NCBI GenBank assembly: GCA_964649415.1
Contig: CAZYSK010000020.1
Location: 1-64,000 of the forward strand
DNA: 64,000 nucleotides
From: CAZYSK01 sp964649415
GTDB taxonomy: Bacteria > Chloroflexota > Anaerolineae > B4-G1
Reading direction: 5' to 3'
Shown: positions 17,471 through 25,503 of the stretch, piece after piece
Layout: each line of letters opens with the position of its first letter
Numbering within the stretch: position 1 is the stretch's first letter
Translations under genes and position numbers: made by a program
Notes under the pieces: model-generated
Told to the model about the DNA's origin: nothing
The model's input: only the letters and a program-made list of their open reading frames with translations
Database searches by the model: none

Positions 17471-19806
17471 AAGCGCAGACCTTGTGGCAACGCCTGGGCC
17501 GGGCGATTCGGGATCGCTCTTTCATCGTTGGTTCCGTCATGGTTGGTTTCTTCCTCCTGGTGGCCGTTCTTGGACCGGAGTTGGCTCCCGGCAACCCTTA
17601 CCTGCGGGACCGCATCCAGATCATTGATGGGGAGCTGCATCGGGCCCCGATTCCTCCCTGTGACATGTATCCCCTGGGGACCGACGACCAGGGACGGGAT
17701 ATGCTTTCTCTACTGCTGTACGGAGCGCGCCAGACGCTGGTGATCGCCTTTGTCGCCGTGATCGTGCGGTTGCTGTTGGGGCTCACGTTGGGCACCGTGG
17801 CCGGCTGGTGGCCGGGGAGCCTCTTCGACCGTGTGCTAACTGCCGTGATCGAATTCCTGGCGGCCATCCCCGGCCTGATCCTGGCGATTCTTCTCGTGTT
17901 TGCCGTCGGCATCCGTCGGGGGCAGATTTCCTTCATTGTGGCCCTGATGCTCGTGGGATGGGGTGAGGTGACGCAGATCGTGCGGGGGCACGTGCTGACG
18001 ATACGTAGCAAGCTGTATATCCTGGCGGCCCGGGCACTGGGGCTGGGCCCGGCGCAGATCCTGAGCCGCCACGTATTGCCCAATCTGTTGGCCACACTGC
18101 TGGCGCTGGCGGCGCTGGAAATGGGGGCGGTGCTGCTTTTGCTGGGTGAACTGGGCTTCGTGCACATCTTCGTCGGCGGCGGGGGCGTGTACGTCGACGA
18201 TGGGGTGCAGCTCGGTCACGCAGTCCACTACTTCGACGTGCCCGACTGGGGAGCGATGTTGGGGACCTCCTGGGGCTACTTCCGTTCCATGCCCTGGCTG
18301 CCCATGGCCCCGGCCTTGGCCTTCTTCGTTAGCGTCTTGGGCTTCAATCTCTTTGGCTACGGCCTGCAGCGGTTCATCGAGCGAGGCCGGTTTCACCCCA
18401 GCGGCTGGTCGCTGGTTCGCTTCTTCGTGATCATCGCCCTGCTCCTGTTTGGCGCTCGTGCGCTCCTGGCGAGCACGGGCGTCGAGGCCCAGTTTGCTGA
18501 CACGGCGCGCCAGTTCGACGTGGAGCGAGCCTGGAGAGACGCTGTGTACCTGACGCAGCCGGAGTTGGAGGGGCGGCCCACCGGCCCGGGCGGGGGCTTT
18601 CAGGCTGCGGGCTACATTGCGTACCAGTACGAGCAGGCTGGGTTGACGCCCCTGACCGGGGGCACCTACTACCAGTCGTACGTGGCCCACTGTGGGCGCA
18701 TCACCGTCAAGCCGAGACTGGAGGCGTTGGGGGCAGATGGGCGCGCGAGTGTGCAGATCGAGGACGGCGTCTCCCTGGACCCTGCCGTGCCCTTCGATGC
18801 CGAGGGCGTCAGGGAGGAAGAGTTGCTGGTGATGGGGAACTTGCCGGGCGCTGTGGCGCTCAAGCAGGTTGTCCTGCTGCTGAACCCGGATGAGGAGTTG
18901 CGCGAGCCGTGGAACTACCGCGTGCCTGCTGATGCGGCCGTGCTGCGGCTGGTGCCGGACGATGAACTGAAGCGTGACGAATTGACGCCTCCCCTCCCTC
19001 CCCATCGTGAATACGCGCTGCGCTCCTATCCTAACCTCCTCATCGGGGAGACGGCGTGCCGGCGGTTGTTGGCCCAGGCGGGGTTGGACCTGGACGAGCT
19101 CCGTGCAGCACTTGACGCCGGGGAGCGGATCAAGTTGGAGTCCGGTCTGCGGGTCCGCGTGGACGCGGGGTTGGTGTACGACGAAGTCTCGGCGGCCAAC
19201 GTCGTCGGCTACTTCCCCGCCGCGGATCGGACGACCGAGGGAGATCGCATCCTGGTCGCCGCGCCCTATACCGGACCCCACCGAACCGGAGGCGTGGTCT
19301 ATCCAGGAGCGGATGACAACGCCAGTGGTGTGGCGGTTATGCTGGAGGTAGCCCGCCTGTGGCGTGACCTCGGGTTCCAACCGAAGCGGACTGTGGTCTT
19401 CGCCGCCCTGGACAATGGGGGAGGCGGCTATTTCGTCAACCATCCCCCTATTCCCATCGGTTCATCAGATACCTGGACAACGGTGGTCCTTGAGGGGTTG
19501 GGGGCAGGGGAGCCACGGCTGGCCCGAATGGAGGCGGGATCGGGCCTGGCCCGCGCCTTCGACCAGAGTGCCCGGCGCTGCGGCGTGCGCACGCAGGAAC
19601 TGGACGCGTGGCGGTTCTTCTTCGTCAGCGGGTCTGGGGCATCTTTCGGCAGCTTGGATCGGTCGTACTCTGGACTGGCGATCTCCCGACCGGGTGACGA
19701 TCTCTCCGGCACACCTGGCGACACGCTGGATCACGTGAGCGCAGAATTGCTGGGGGACGCTGGGTGCACGGTGGCTCACTATCTGATGGTGTTGAGCGCT
19801 CGCTAG
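17467..19806 (+). CDS. Fusion: OppC-type permease with C-terminal M28-like pseudo-peptidase
   Basis: A 779-residue protein. Residues 1-305 are an OppC-type permease (LGTDDQGRDMLSLLL, EAA-like YILAARALGLGPAQI). An extra helix follows (about 318-335), then an extracellular region of about 440 residues with the layout of M28 aminopeptidases: LEGRPTGPGGGFQAAGYIA near 360, an inserted region, and YPGADDNASGVAVMLEVARLW near 612-632. Several M28 zinc or catalytic residues appear lost: the HxD of the first strand is replaced (APYTGPHRT), the usual EE is AALDNGGGG, and the last His before DT is missing (SGTPGDT). It is therefore probably a catalytically dead binding domain. ATG overlaps the upstream stop (ATGA). 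Confidence 0.85.
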   Translation: MKAQTLWQRLGRAIRDRSFIVGSVMVGFFLLVAVLGPELAPGNPYLRDRIQIIDGELHRAPIPPCDMYPLGTDDQGRDMLSLLLYGARQTLVIAFVAVIVRLLLGLTLGTVAGWWPGSLFDRVLTAVIEFLAAIPGLILAILLVFAVGIRRGQISFIVALMLVGWGEVTQIVRGHVLTIRSKLYILAARALGLGPAQILSRHVLPNLLATLLALAALEMGAVLLLLGELGFVHIFVGGGGVYVDDGVQLGHAVHYFDVPDWGAMLGTSWGYFRSMPWLPMAPALAFFVSVLGFNLFGYGLQRFIERGRFHPSGWSLVRFFVIIALLLFGARALLASTGVEAQFADTARQFDVERAWRDAVYLTQPELEGRPTGPGGGFQAAGYIAYQYEQAGLTPLTGGTYYQSYVAHCGRITVKPRLEALGADGRASVQIEDGVSLDPAVPFDAEGVREEELLVMGNLPGAVALKQVVLLLNPDEELREPWNYRVPADAAVLRLVPDDELKRDELTPPLPPHREYALRSYPNLLIGETACRRLLAQAGLDLDELRAALDAGERIKLESGLRVRVDAGLVYDEVSAANVVGYFPAADRTTEGDRILVAAPYTGPHRTGGVVYPGADDNASGVAVMLEVARLWRDLGFQPKRTVVFAALDNGGGGYFVNHPPIPIGSSDTWTTVVLEGLGAGEPRLARMEAGSGLARAFDQSARRCGVRTQELDAWRFFFVSGSGASFGSLDRSYSGLAISRPGDDLSGTPGDTLDHVSAELLGDAGCTVAHYLMVLSAR

Positions 19807-19810
19807 GCTG

Positions 19811-19888
19811 GGTGGGTTGGTAGGGTGGTAGGTTGGTAGGGTGGTAGGTTGGTAGACTGGTAAATTGGTAAGCTGGTAGTTGGTAGAC
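19811..19888 (+). repeat. Octamer tandem array (about 10 x 8 bp, reverse orientation)
   Basis: Units such as GGTAGGTT, GGTAGGGT, GGTAGACT and GGTAAATT in 8-bp register, the reverse complement of the TACCAATC type. It begins right after the stop of the permease/M28 gene and ends before the promoter at 19935. Confidence 0.8.
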
Positions 19889-19934
19889 GGGGCGTGCGGC
19901 CAGATCGGCTTCCGCACACAGCGTGTTGAATATC

Positions 19935-19963
19935 TGGACAAAGGCTATGGCCTGTGTTAGAAT
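19935..19963 (+). promoter_or_regulatory. Promoter of the glycosyltransferase cluster, probably leaderless
   Basis: TGGACA (19935-19940) and TAGAAT (19958-19963) are 17 bp apart. The first ATG of the next gene is only 9 bp after the -10 element, so the transcript would begin at or a few bases before the start codon, with no ribosome binding site. Confidence 0.55.
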
Positions 19964-19972
19964 CGCCTCGCT

Positions 19973-22345
19973 ATGTGCAGGAGACCTGTCTGTTCCCCGG
20001 ATGTACAATCAACGTCCGTTTTGTCTGCAAACCCTGCCCTGTTATTCATCTTGGCGGTCTACCTGTTTCTGGCCCTGACCTATGGTGTGTTGACGCCCGT
20101 CTTCGAGGGGCCGGACGAGATTGGCCACGTGCTCTACGTCAAGCATCTCCTCGAGGGTCGTGGAATTCCGGTACAGAGCCGCGAATACGCCATCGCCTAT
20201 GGCTTCGGACAGGAGGGGTCTCAGGCACCGCTCTACTATGCGCTTAATGCGGCGCTGGTGGGCCTGGTTGGGGGTGGGCGCAGTGCACTGGCCGAACTGG
20301 AGGGGGTCCCGCCGTTCAACCCTTTCTCCACCTGCGGCCAGCCGCAGGCCGAGCACAACGTGGCCCGCTACCGGCATGACCCCCATCAGGAGGCATTTCC
20401 GTACCAGGGCGCGGCGCGCGCGGTCCACGTGATGCGGCTTCTGTCGGCTTTGCTGGGGGCATTGACCGTTGTCGCCGTCTACGCAGCGGCTCGCCTGGCA
20501 TTCCCTGGCTCAGAGGAAGCCGCCCCACTGGCAGCGACGTTGGTGGCCTTCAATCCGCAGTTCGCCTTCATGGGCGGCGTGGTCAACAACGACAACCTGG
20601 TGAACTGCCTCACGGCGGTGGCGGTGGCCCTGACACTGCAAGCCTATGCGCGCGGATTCACGTGGCGGCGCACGCTGCTGCTGGGCCTGGTGTGTGGATT
20701 GGCCCCGTTGGCCAAGCTGGGCGGTCTGATGGCCGCGGTCTTCGCCGGTATGGGGTTGCTGGCCTCGGTGTGGATCAATCGCGGCGGGCAGGCACAGGAC
20801 CTGCCCCTACGGACACAGACGTCGCGGATGTGGGCATCCGGCGTCAAGAGCGCTTTGGTGCACCTGTGTTTGCTCGCCGGGGTATTCCTCGTCGTGGCTG
20901 GCTGGTGGTTTGTGCGCAACTGGCTGCTCTACGGCGATCTGACGGGGGTCGACATGCTGCGCTCTATCTACGGCGGGCGCGATGGCTGGCCTTCGCACCT
21001 GGTCGTGCCGGAGATCCTGGCTACATTCCGCTCCTATTGGTCGGCGTTTGCCTGTGAGTTGAGCTTCCCTGCCCCGGTCCACTGGGCGCTGGGGCTGCTG
21101 CTGGCGTTGGGCGTGGTAGGGTGGGCGAGGGGATGGCGAAGCACGCCTCTCAGGAGCAGGTGGATGGCGGGTTTGCTGTTCCTTTGGTTGGGTCTGGTGA
21201 TCGTCTCCTGGGTGCGCTGGAATCAGGTCACCTATGCCCCCCTGGGCCGTCTCTTCTTCCAGGCGAACGCGGCCATCGCGGCCCTGCTGGGCTACGGGCT
21301 GGCGCGGCTCACGTCTCGGCCCCGTTGGACGCTGGTCGGCGTGGGCGTCGGGCTTTCGGGGTTGGCGCTGGCGGGCGCGTTTCTAATCGTCCGTCCGGCC
21401 TTCGCGCTGCCGGAGCGATACCCGGCCTCCACAGGTAGGGCGTTGCCCGCGTCGGCGCAGGCATTGCCGGACACGCACTTCGGCGAGCAAATCAGCGTGC
21501 TGGGCTACGAGGTCTCCCCGCGGTCTTTGGAGCCAGGTGAGACCGTGGAGGTGACCTTGTTCCTGCAGGCCACTCGCCCCATGACCGAGGACTACGTGCT
21601 GGCCCTGCAATTGCTCTCGCCGGTCCCCGGCGACGATGCCGCGTTGATCAACTTCAATACAATTCCCGGCGACGGCACCTATCCCTCATACGCCTGGCGG
21701 CCCGACGAGGTGATCGTGGATCGGTACCGGCTGCGGCTTCCCGAGGCTGTGGAGCTAGCGCGGTCCTGGCAGGTCACAGCGATATTCTACGGCCATTCCG
21801 ATGGCGCCTTTTCGGACAGCCGACGCCTCCCGGTCACGATGGATGGGCAGACGGGCAGCGAGATGCTGGGCCTGGGACTGGTTCGGGTGGGGGCCTCGGA
21901 GTCGCCGGAGGTGCCTGTGGCGGCTCGCCTGGAATCCGGGCCGCTCTTCGGCGACGCCCGGGTCGATGGTGGACAGGGCGTCGGCCTGGCGACGTCCGAG
22001 GGAGCCGTTCGACTGGAGGGCGTGAGCCTGAACCTTGAGGGGAATCGCGTGCGGGTGCGGGCCTGGTGGCGGGCAGAGGCTGGCCTGGCCAAGGACTACA
22101 CGACGTTCGTGCATCTATATGACACGGGAGGCAACGTCCTGGCGGCGGGCGATGCCCCCCCCTTGGGCGGGGCCTTCCCGTCCTCTCTGTGGGAGCCGGG
22201 CGATCTGATCGTCGATGAATACGTCTTGCCCTGGGAGGAACAGGGCACGCGTGTGGGCCTGGGCTGGTACGATCCGCTCACGGGCGTGCGATTGCCCATC
22301 TCGGGCGCCGGATCCGAGACGGTTGCTCTATTCTCGCTTCCGTAG
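19973..22345 (+). CDS. Polytopic GT-C-like membrane protein with C-terminal beta domains
   Basis: A 790-residue protein with about 10-11 membrane helices (about 20-480). The first outside loop has the motif FEGPDEIGHVLYV, resembling the acidic DE pair of GT-C glycosyltransferases and DUF2142-type proteins. Two beta-sandwich-like domains follow (about 490-640 and 655-790). The sister gene at 36642 has the same architecture (FEAPDEIGHFYYV, then FHTYPTGVW/VWQPGE-like patterns). It probably transfers a sugar from a lipid carrier to an extracellular acceptor, but donor and acceptor are unknown. It opens the nine-gene cluster. The start at 19973 fits the promoter; an in-frame ATG is lacking close downstream. 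Confidence 0.8.
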   Translation: MCRRPVCSPDVQSTSVLSANPALLFILAVYLFLALTYGVLTPVFEGPDEIGHVLYVKHLLEGRGIPVQSREYAIAYGFGQEGSQAPLYYALNAALVGLVGGGRSALAELEGVPPFNPFSTCGQPQAEHNVARYRHDPHQEAFPYQGAARAVHVMRLLSALLGALTVVAVYAAARLAFPGSEEAAPLAATLVAFNPQFAFMGGVVNNDNLVNCLTAVAVALTLQAYARGFTWRRTLLLGLVCGLAPLAKLGGLMAAVFAGMGLLASVWINRGGQAQDLPLRTQTSRMWASGVKSALVHLCLLAGVFLVVAGWWFVRNWLLYGDLTGVDMLRSIYGGRDGWPSHLVVPEILATFRSYWSAFACELSFPAPVHWALGLLLALGVVGWARGWRSTPLRSRWMAGLLFLWLGLVIVSWVRWNQVTYAPLGRLFFQANAAIAALLGYGLARLTSRPRWTLVGVGVGLSGLALAGAFLIVRPAFALPERYPASTGRALPASAQALPDTHFGEQISVLGYEVSPRSLEPGETVEVTLFLQATRPMTEDYVLALQLLSPVPGDDAALINFNTIPGDGTYPSYAWRPDEVIVDRYRLRLPEAVELARSWQVTAIFYGHSDGAFSDSRRLPVTMDGQTGSEMLGLGLVRVGASESPEVPVAARLESGPLFGDARVDGGQGVGLATSEGAVRLEGVSLNLEGNRVRVRAWWRAEAGLAKDYTTFVHLYDTGGNVLAAGDAPPLGGAFPSSLWEPGDLIVDEYVLPWEEQGTRVGLGWYDPLTGVRLPISGAGSETVALFSLP

Positions 22346-22350
22346 GTGCG

Positions 22351-22434
22351 TGGGAGTTGGTAGGTTGGGAGGATGGTGGATCGGCGGGTCGGTGGATTGG
22401 TAGACTGGTAAATTGGTAGGTTGGGAGATTGGTC
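22351..22434 (+). repeat. Octamer tandem array between glycosyltransferase genes
   Basis: About ten units in 8-bp register such as GTAGGTTG, GTGGATTG, GTAGACTG and GTAAATTG, the reverse-complement form of the TACCAATC type. The first two or three units are more diverged. Confidence 0.75.
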
Positions 22435-22500
22435 GTGGGGATGCAGGGTCAACAGACGCGGACGCAGACATCCGGCGTGCTTCAGTGATCGGCGTTGCAG

Positions 22501-25500
22501 ATGGGCCAGAACAAGCGATTTGGCGGATACAGCGCTATTGGACGCAGCCGACCGCAGACGGTCGGGACCAATGTCCGCCGTATGGCGGCGTCCGATAGCA
22601 AGAGACGCGGTTACCTGACGTCCCGGTGGGCCAGAGCCCTTTGCGTGTGTCTGCTCCTGGTCTTCTTCGGGCAGCTTGCGTTTGGGGCCAGGCATCTCTC
22701 CCTGACAGCCGATGAACCGGCTCACATCACGCGTGGATACGCTTACCTGACCTCAGACGATTTCTGGATGCTGCCGATCCTGGGCCATCCTCCCCTGGTC
22801 GAGGGATGGGCCGCGTTGCCATTGCTCCTGGATCCCGATCACCCCTGTCCTGCGGACGTGCCCCACTGGCGGGAGAGCACGGCCCTGTACATTCAGAGCT
22901 TGCTCCCTTACCTGGGCGGGGTGGAGCAGATTGAGGTCCTGACCCGGGTCCCTGTGATGTTGCTTGCCACGCTGCTGATGGCGTTGACGTTCCGCTGGGC
23001 CTCTGAGTTGGCGGGTGGTTGGGCGGGTGTATGCGCTGCCGCTCTCATGGCGTGGGATCCGACGATGATCGCGCACGCACAGCTAGATACGACGGATCTC
23101 GGCGTCACCCTGTTTTCCTTCGCCTGCGCCTACGCGTTCTGGAGGATGGCGCGGACGGATTGGAACAATCCGCGTTCTACGACGGGCTGGCTCGTGGCCA
23201 CAGGTGTTCTGACCGGTATGGCGCTGACTGCCAAGCATACCGGGATGATCGCGCTGCTCTTGATGGGTCTACTTGTGGTCTGGGGATGGTTGTGGACGGT
23301 GGCGGGGGGCGTTGATCGTGCGTCCGCGGATGTCATGCCGGCAAAGATGCAGCGGATGCAGACATCCGGGCTGTCCATTGACCGTGCGTCCGTAGGGGCC
23401 GCGGGTCGTCGCCCTGGGCGTAGCATCTGGCGACGTCTCATCTCAGAGGCGTGGCGCTGGGGCAAGCGGGGGATCGTGATCCTCCTGCTTAGCGTGCTGG
23501 TTGTATGGGCTGTCTACCGCTTCGAGACCGAGCGAATACCGGGGTTCCCGTGGATCATCCCCTTCCCGTCCCACATCCAGTCGTTGCGCGCGCTGTTCGA
23601 GAGCAAGGACCGGATTGCGTTCTTGCGGGGCCACCTGAGGGAGGGTGGGTGGTGGTGGTACACCCCCTACGTCTTCCTCATCAAGACGCCGCTGCCGTTC
23701 CTCGCGGCGATCCTCCTCAGTGTGTGGAAGGGGCTACGCAGATTACTCCGGTGGAGGGAGGGCGGATCTCGAACGTCGCGGATGCAAGTTTCCGACCTCA
23801 GATGGAAGGCCGGGCTGCGAGATGTCGCGCCATTACCCTTAGAAAGGCGCCGTTCTGACGGCGCGCCATCACCCCTAGAAAGGCGCCGTTCTGACGGCGC
23901 GCCATCACCCTTGGAAAGGCGCCGTTCTGACGGCGCGCCATCATCCTTAGAAAGGCGCCGTTGTATGTCTGATGTGCCGCTGTGGCTGTTTCCCGTGCTG
24001 TATTGGGGTATCACTATGGCGGCGGGTATGCACATCGGCTACCGGCACCTTCTACCCACGTTTCCCTTCGTCTACGTCCTCGTCGGGCGAGGGCTCGGAG
24101 CGAAACGGACGCAGCGGACTATACGTCCGGGCCAGGGCGCAGAAACCGCCCCCCTGCCGCGAACCGCAGGCTACGGGCGGATTGTTCCAATCCGGCGGCT
24201 GGGGCGATGGGTGACCGTGGCGCTCGCGGCCTGGTACGTCGTGGGCACGTGGCTCGTGTACCCGTACACCGTGGCCTATTTCAATGAACTGGTTGGTGGC
24301 CCGGCCAACGGCTATACGCACGTTGTGGACTCTAACCTGGATTGGGGGCATGGCTTCAAGGCACTGGCGGACGCCATGCGGCGGGAGGGAATCCCCGAGG
24401 TGCACCTGAGCTACTGGACGTGGGTCGATCCGGCCAGCTATGGTGTGCCGCATACGCCTCTTCCGCCTGCGCCGCAGACTGAAGAGGGGAGTTTTCCCTC
24501 CTACGCCCCGCCGCCCGGTGTGTACGCGATCAGCGCTACGACGTTGCAGGGCATCCTGTTGCACGACACCGATCTGTACGAGTGGTTTCGACACCAACAG
24601 CCCATTGCCCAGCCGGGCTATGGATTGATGGTATACCGGGTGGAAGAGAGAGAGCCAGCCCCCACGTGGGTGGGGCAGTGCGCGACGCCGGCTCCTCCCC
24701 TGCCACCATCGGAGATCGAGCGCGGTTTTGGCGGCCAGGTTCAGCGCGTCGCTTACTTTGACTGCACACAGTCCTGGCTCTACCCGGATGGGGGCAGGTC
24801 GGCAGGCTGGTATGTCTTCCACGAGGAGTCGCTGGGTCAGGCGGGCGAGTGGATTGACTCTTGCTTGTGTGACGCCCGCCTGAGCTATGCCCACACTCAG
24901 CCCGGCACGCTGCCGGCCTATCGCATACACGAATGGGACCCGTCCGCGATGTCCGCGTTCTCTAGCTTTGTCTCCTCGGGCATGCGTGTTCCCCATGACG
25001 GGGCCGCTGTCGGCGACAAGCCAGTTTCCGATGGGCAGGCGGAATACAGTCTCTCCGCACCGGTCTCGTTCGATGGTCCCCTGACGCTACGGGGCTATCG
25101 GGTGGTGCAGGATGGCGCGCCATCGGAATGGCGCCTTTGTAGGGGTGATGGCGCGCCATCAGAGGAGTGCACGTTTGAGCTACAGACGTGGTGGGAGGTG
25201 AACAGTCCTACCTCGCGCCTCTTCTCACTTATGGGCCACGCGCTTGACCAGGCGGGAAACGTGGTGGGCGTCGCCGATGGCCTGGGTGTACCCCTCACCG
25301 AAATGCGCGCCGGGGACTGGATCGTCCAGCGGCATCGTTTCACGCTTGAGGACTGTGGGGGCGCAGTCGTCGCGCTCGACGATCTGTGCTTCCAGACGGG
25401 CGGCTACTGGCTGGACACGATGGAGCGCTGGCCGGTCCTCGTGGACGGGACCCCGGTGGGGGATCGGGTGCTTCTGACCGACGTGGGAGTATCGCAACGG

Positions 25501-25503
25501 TGA
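22501..25503 (+). CDS. ArnT/PMT-like GT-C glycosyltransferase with in-frame repeats
   Basis: About 1000 residues. The start is uncertain: TTG 22495, ATG 22501 and ATG 22579 are all possible and none has a good ribosome binding site. A membrane region carries the catalytic-type acidic motif LTADEPAHITRGYAYL in the first loop, HPPL, AWDPTMIAHAQLDTTDLG, NIGYRHLLP-like GYRHLLPTFPF and VVDSNLDWGHGFKAL. Such proteins use polyprenyl-linked sugars. C-terminal beta domains follow. Repeat-derived stretches are inserted between conserved blocks: DWNNPRS at 23156, a Pro/Arg-rich stretch from a four-unit 36-bp array (23829-23966), RIVPIRR at 24178 and RHRNG-type sequences near 25112-25160. Its stop overlaps the next start by 4 bp. 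Confidence 0.85.
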   Translation: MGQNKRFGGYSAIGRSRPQTVGTNVRRMAASDSKRRGYLTSRWARALCVCLLLVFFGQLAFGARHLSLTADEPAHITRGYAYLTSDDFWMLPILGHPPLVEGWAALPLLLDPDHPCPADVPHWRESTALYIQSLLPYLGGVEQIEVLTRVPVMLLATLLMALTFRWASELAGGWAGVCAAALMAWDPTMIAHAQLDTTDLGVTLFSFACAYAFWRMARTDWNNPRSTTGWLVATGVLTGMALTAKHTGMIALLLMGLLVVWGWLWTVAGGVDRASADVMPAKMQRMQTSGLSIDRASVGAAGRRPGRSIWRRLISEAWRWGKRGIVILLLSVLVVWAVYRFETERIPGFPWIIPFPSHIQSLRALFESKDRIAFLRGHLREGGWWWYTPYVFLIKTPLPFLAAILLSVWKGLRRLLRWREGGSRTSRMQVSDLRWKAGLRDVAPLPLERRRSDGAPSPLERRRSDGAPSPLERRRSDGAPSSLERRRCMSDVPLWLFPVLYWGITMAAGMHIGYRHLLPTFPFVYVLVGRGLGAKRTQRTIRPGQGAETAPLPRTAGYGRIVPIRRLGRWVTVALAAWYVVGTWLVYPYTVAYFNELVGGPANGYTHVVDSNLDWGHGFKALADAMRREGIPEVHLSYWTWVDPASYGVPHTPLPPAPQTEEGSFPSYAPPPGVYAISATTLQGILLHDTDLYEWFRHQQPIAQPGYGLMVYRVEEREPAPTWVGQCATPAPPLPPSEIERGFGGQVQRVAYFDCTQSWLYPDGGRSAGWYVFHEESLGQAGEWIDSCLCDARLSYAHTQPGTLPAYRIHEWDPSAMSAFSSFVSSGMRVPHDGAAVGDKPVSDGQAEYSLSAPVSFDGPLTLRGYRVVQDGAPSEWRLCRGDGAPSEECTFELQTWWEVNSPTSRLFSLMGHALDQAGNVVGVADGLGVPLTEMRAGDWIVQRHRFTLEDCGGAVVALDDLCFQTGGYWLDTMERWPVLVDGTPVGDRVLLTDVGVSQR
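23156..23172. repeat. CGGATT/AATCCG palindrome inside a glycosyltransferase gene
   Basis: CGGATTG, GAA, CAATCCG, 17 bp, translated as part of DWNNPRS between two membrane helices. Confidence 0.7.
23829..23966 (+). repeat. Four-unit 36-bp in-frame tandem array
   Basis: AGAAAGGCGCCGTTCTGACG and its following part recur at 23841, 23877, 23913 (GGAAAGG) and 23949, each exactly 36 bp apart. Each unit carries the inverted repeat GGCGCCGTT/GACGGCGCG and encodes the dodecapeptide LERRRSDGAPSP. A related noncoding array at 48554 has a 35-bp period. Confidence 0.9.
24178..24194. repeat. CGGATT/AATCCG palindrome inside a glycosyltransferase gene
   Basis: CGGATTG, TTC, CAATCCG with CTACGGG just upstream. 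Translated as GRIVPIR. Confidence 0.7.

Noticed and set aside
17836..19443. 535-codon minus-strand open frame
   Set aside because: Antisense shadow of the permease/M28 gene; no recognisable domain and no ribosome binding site.
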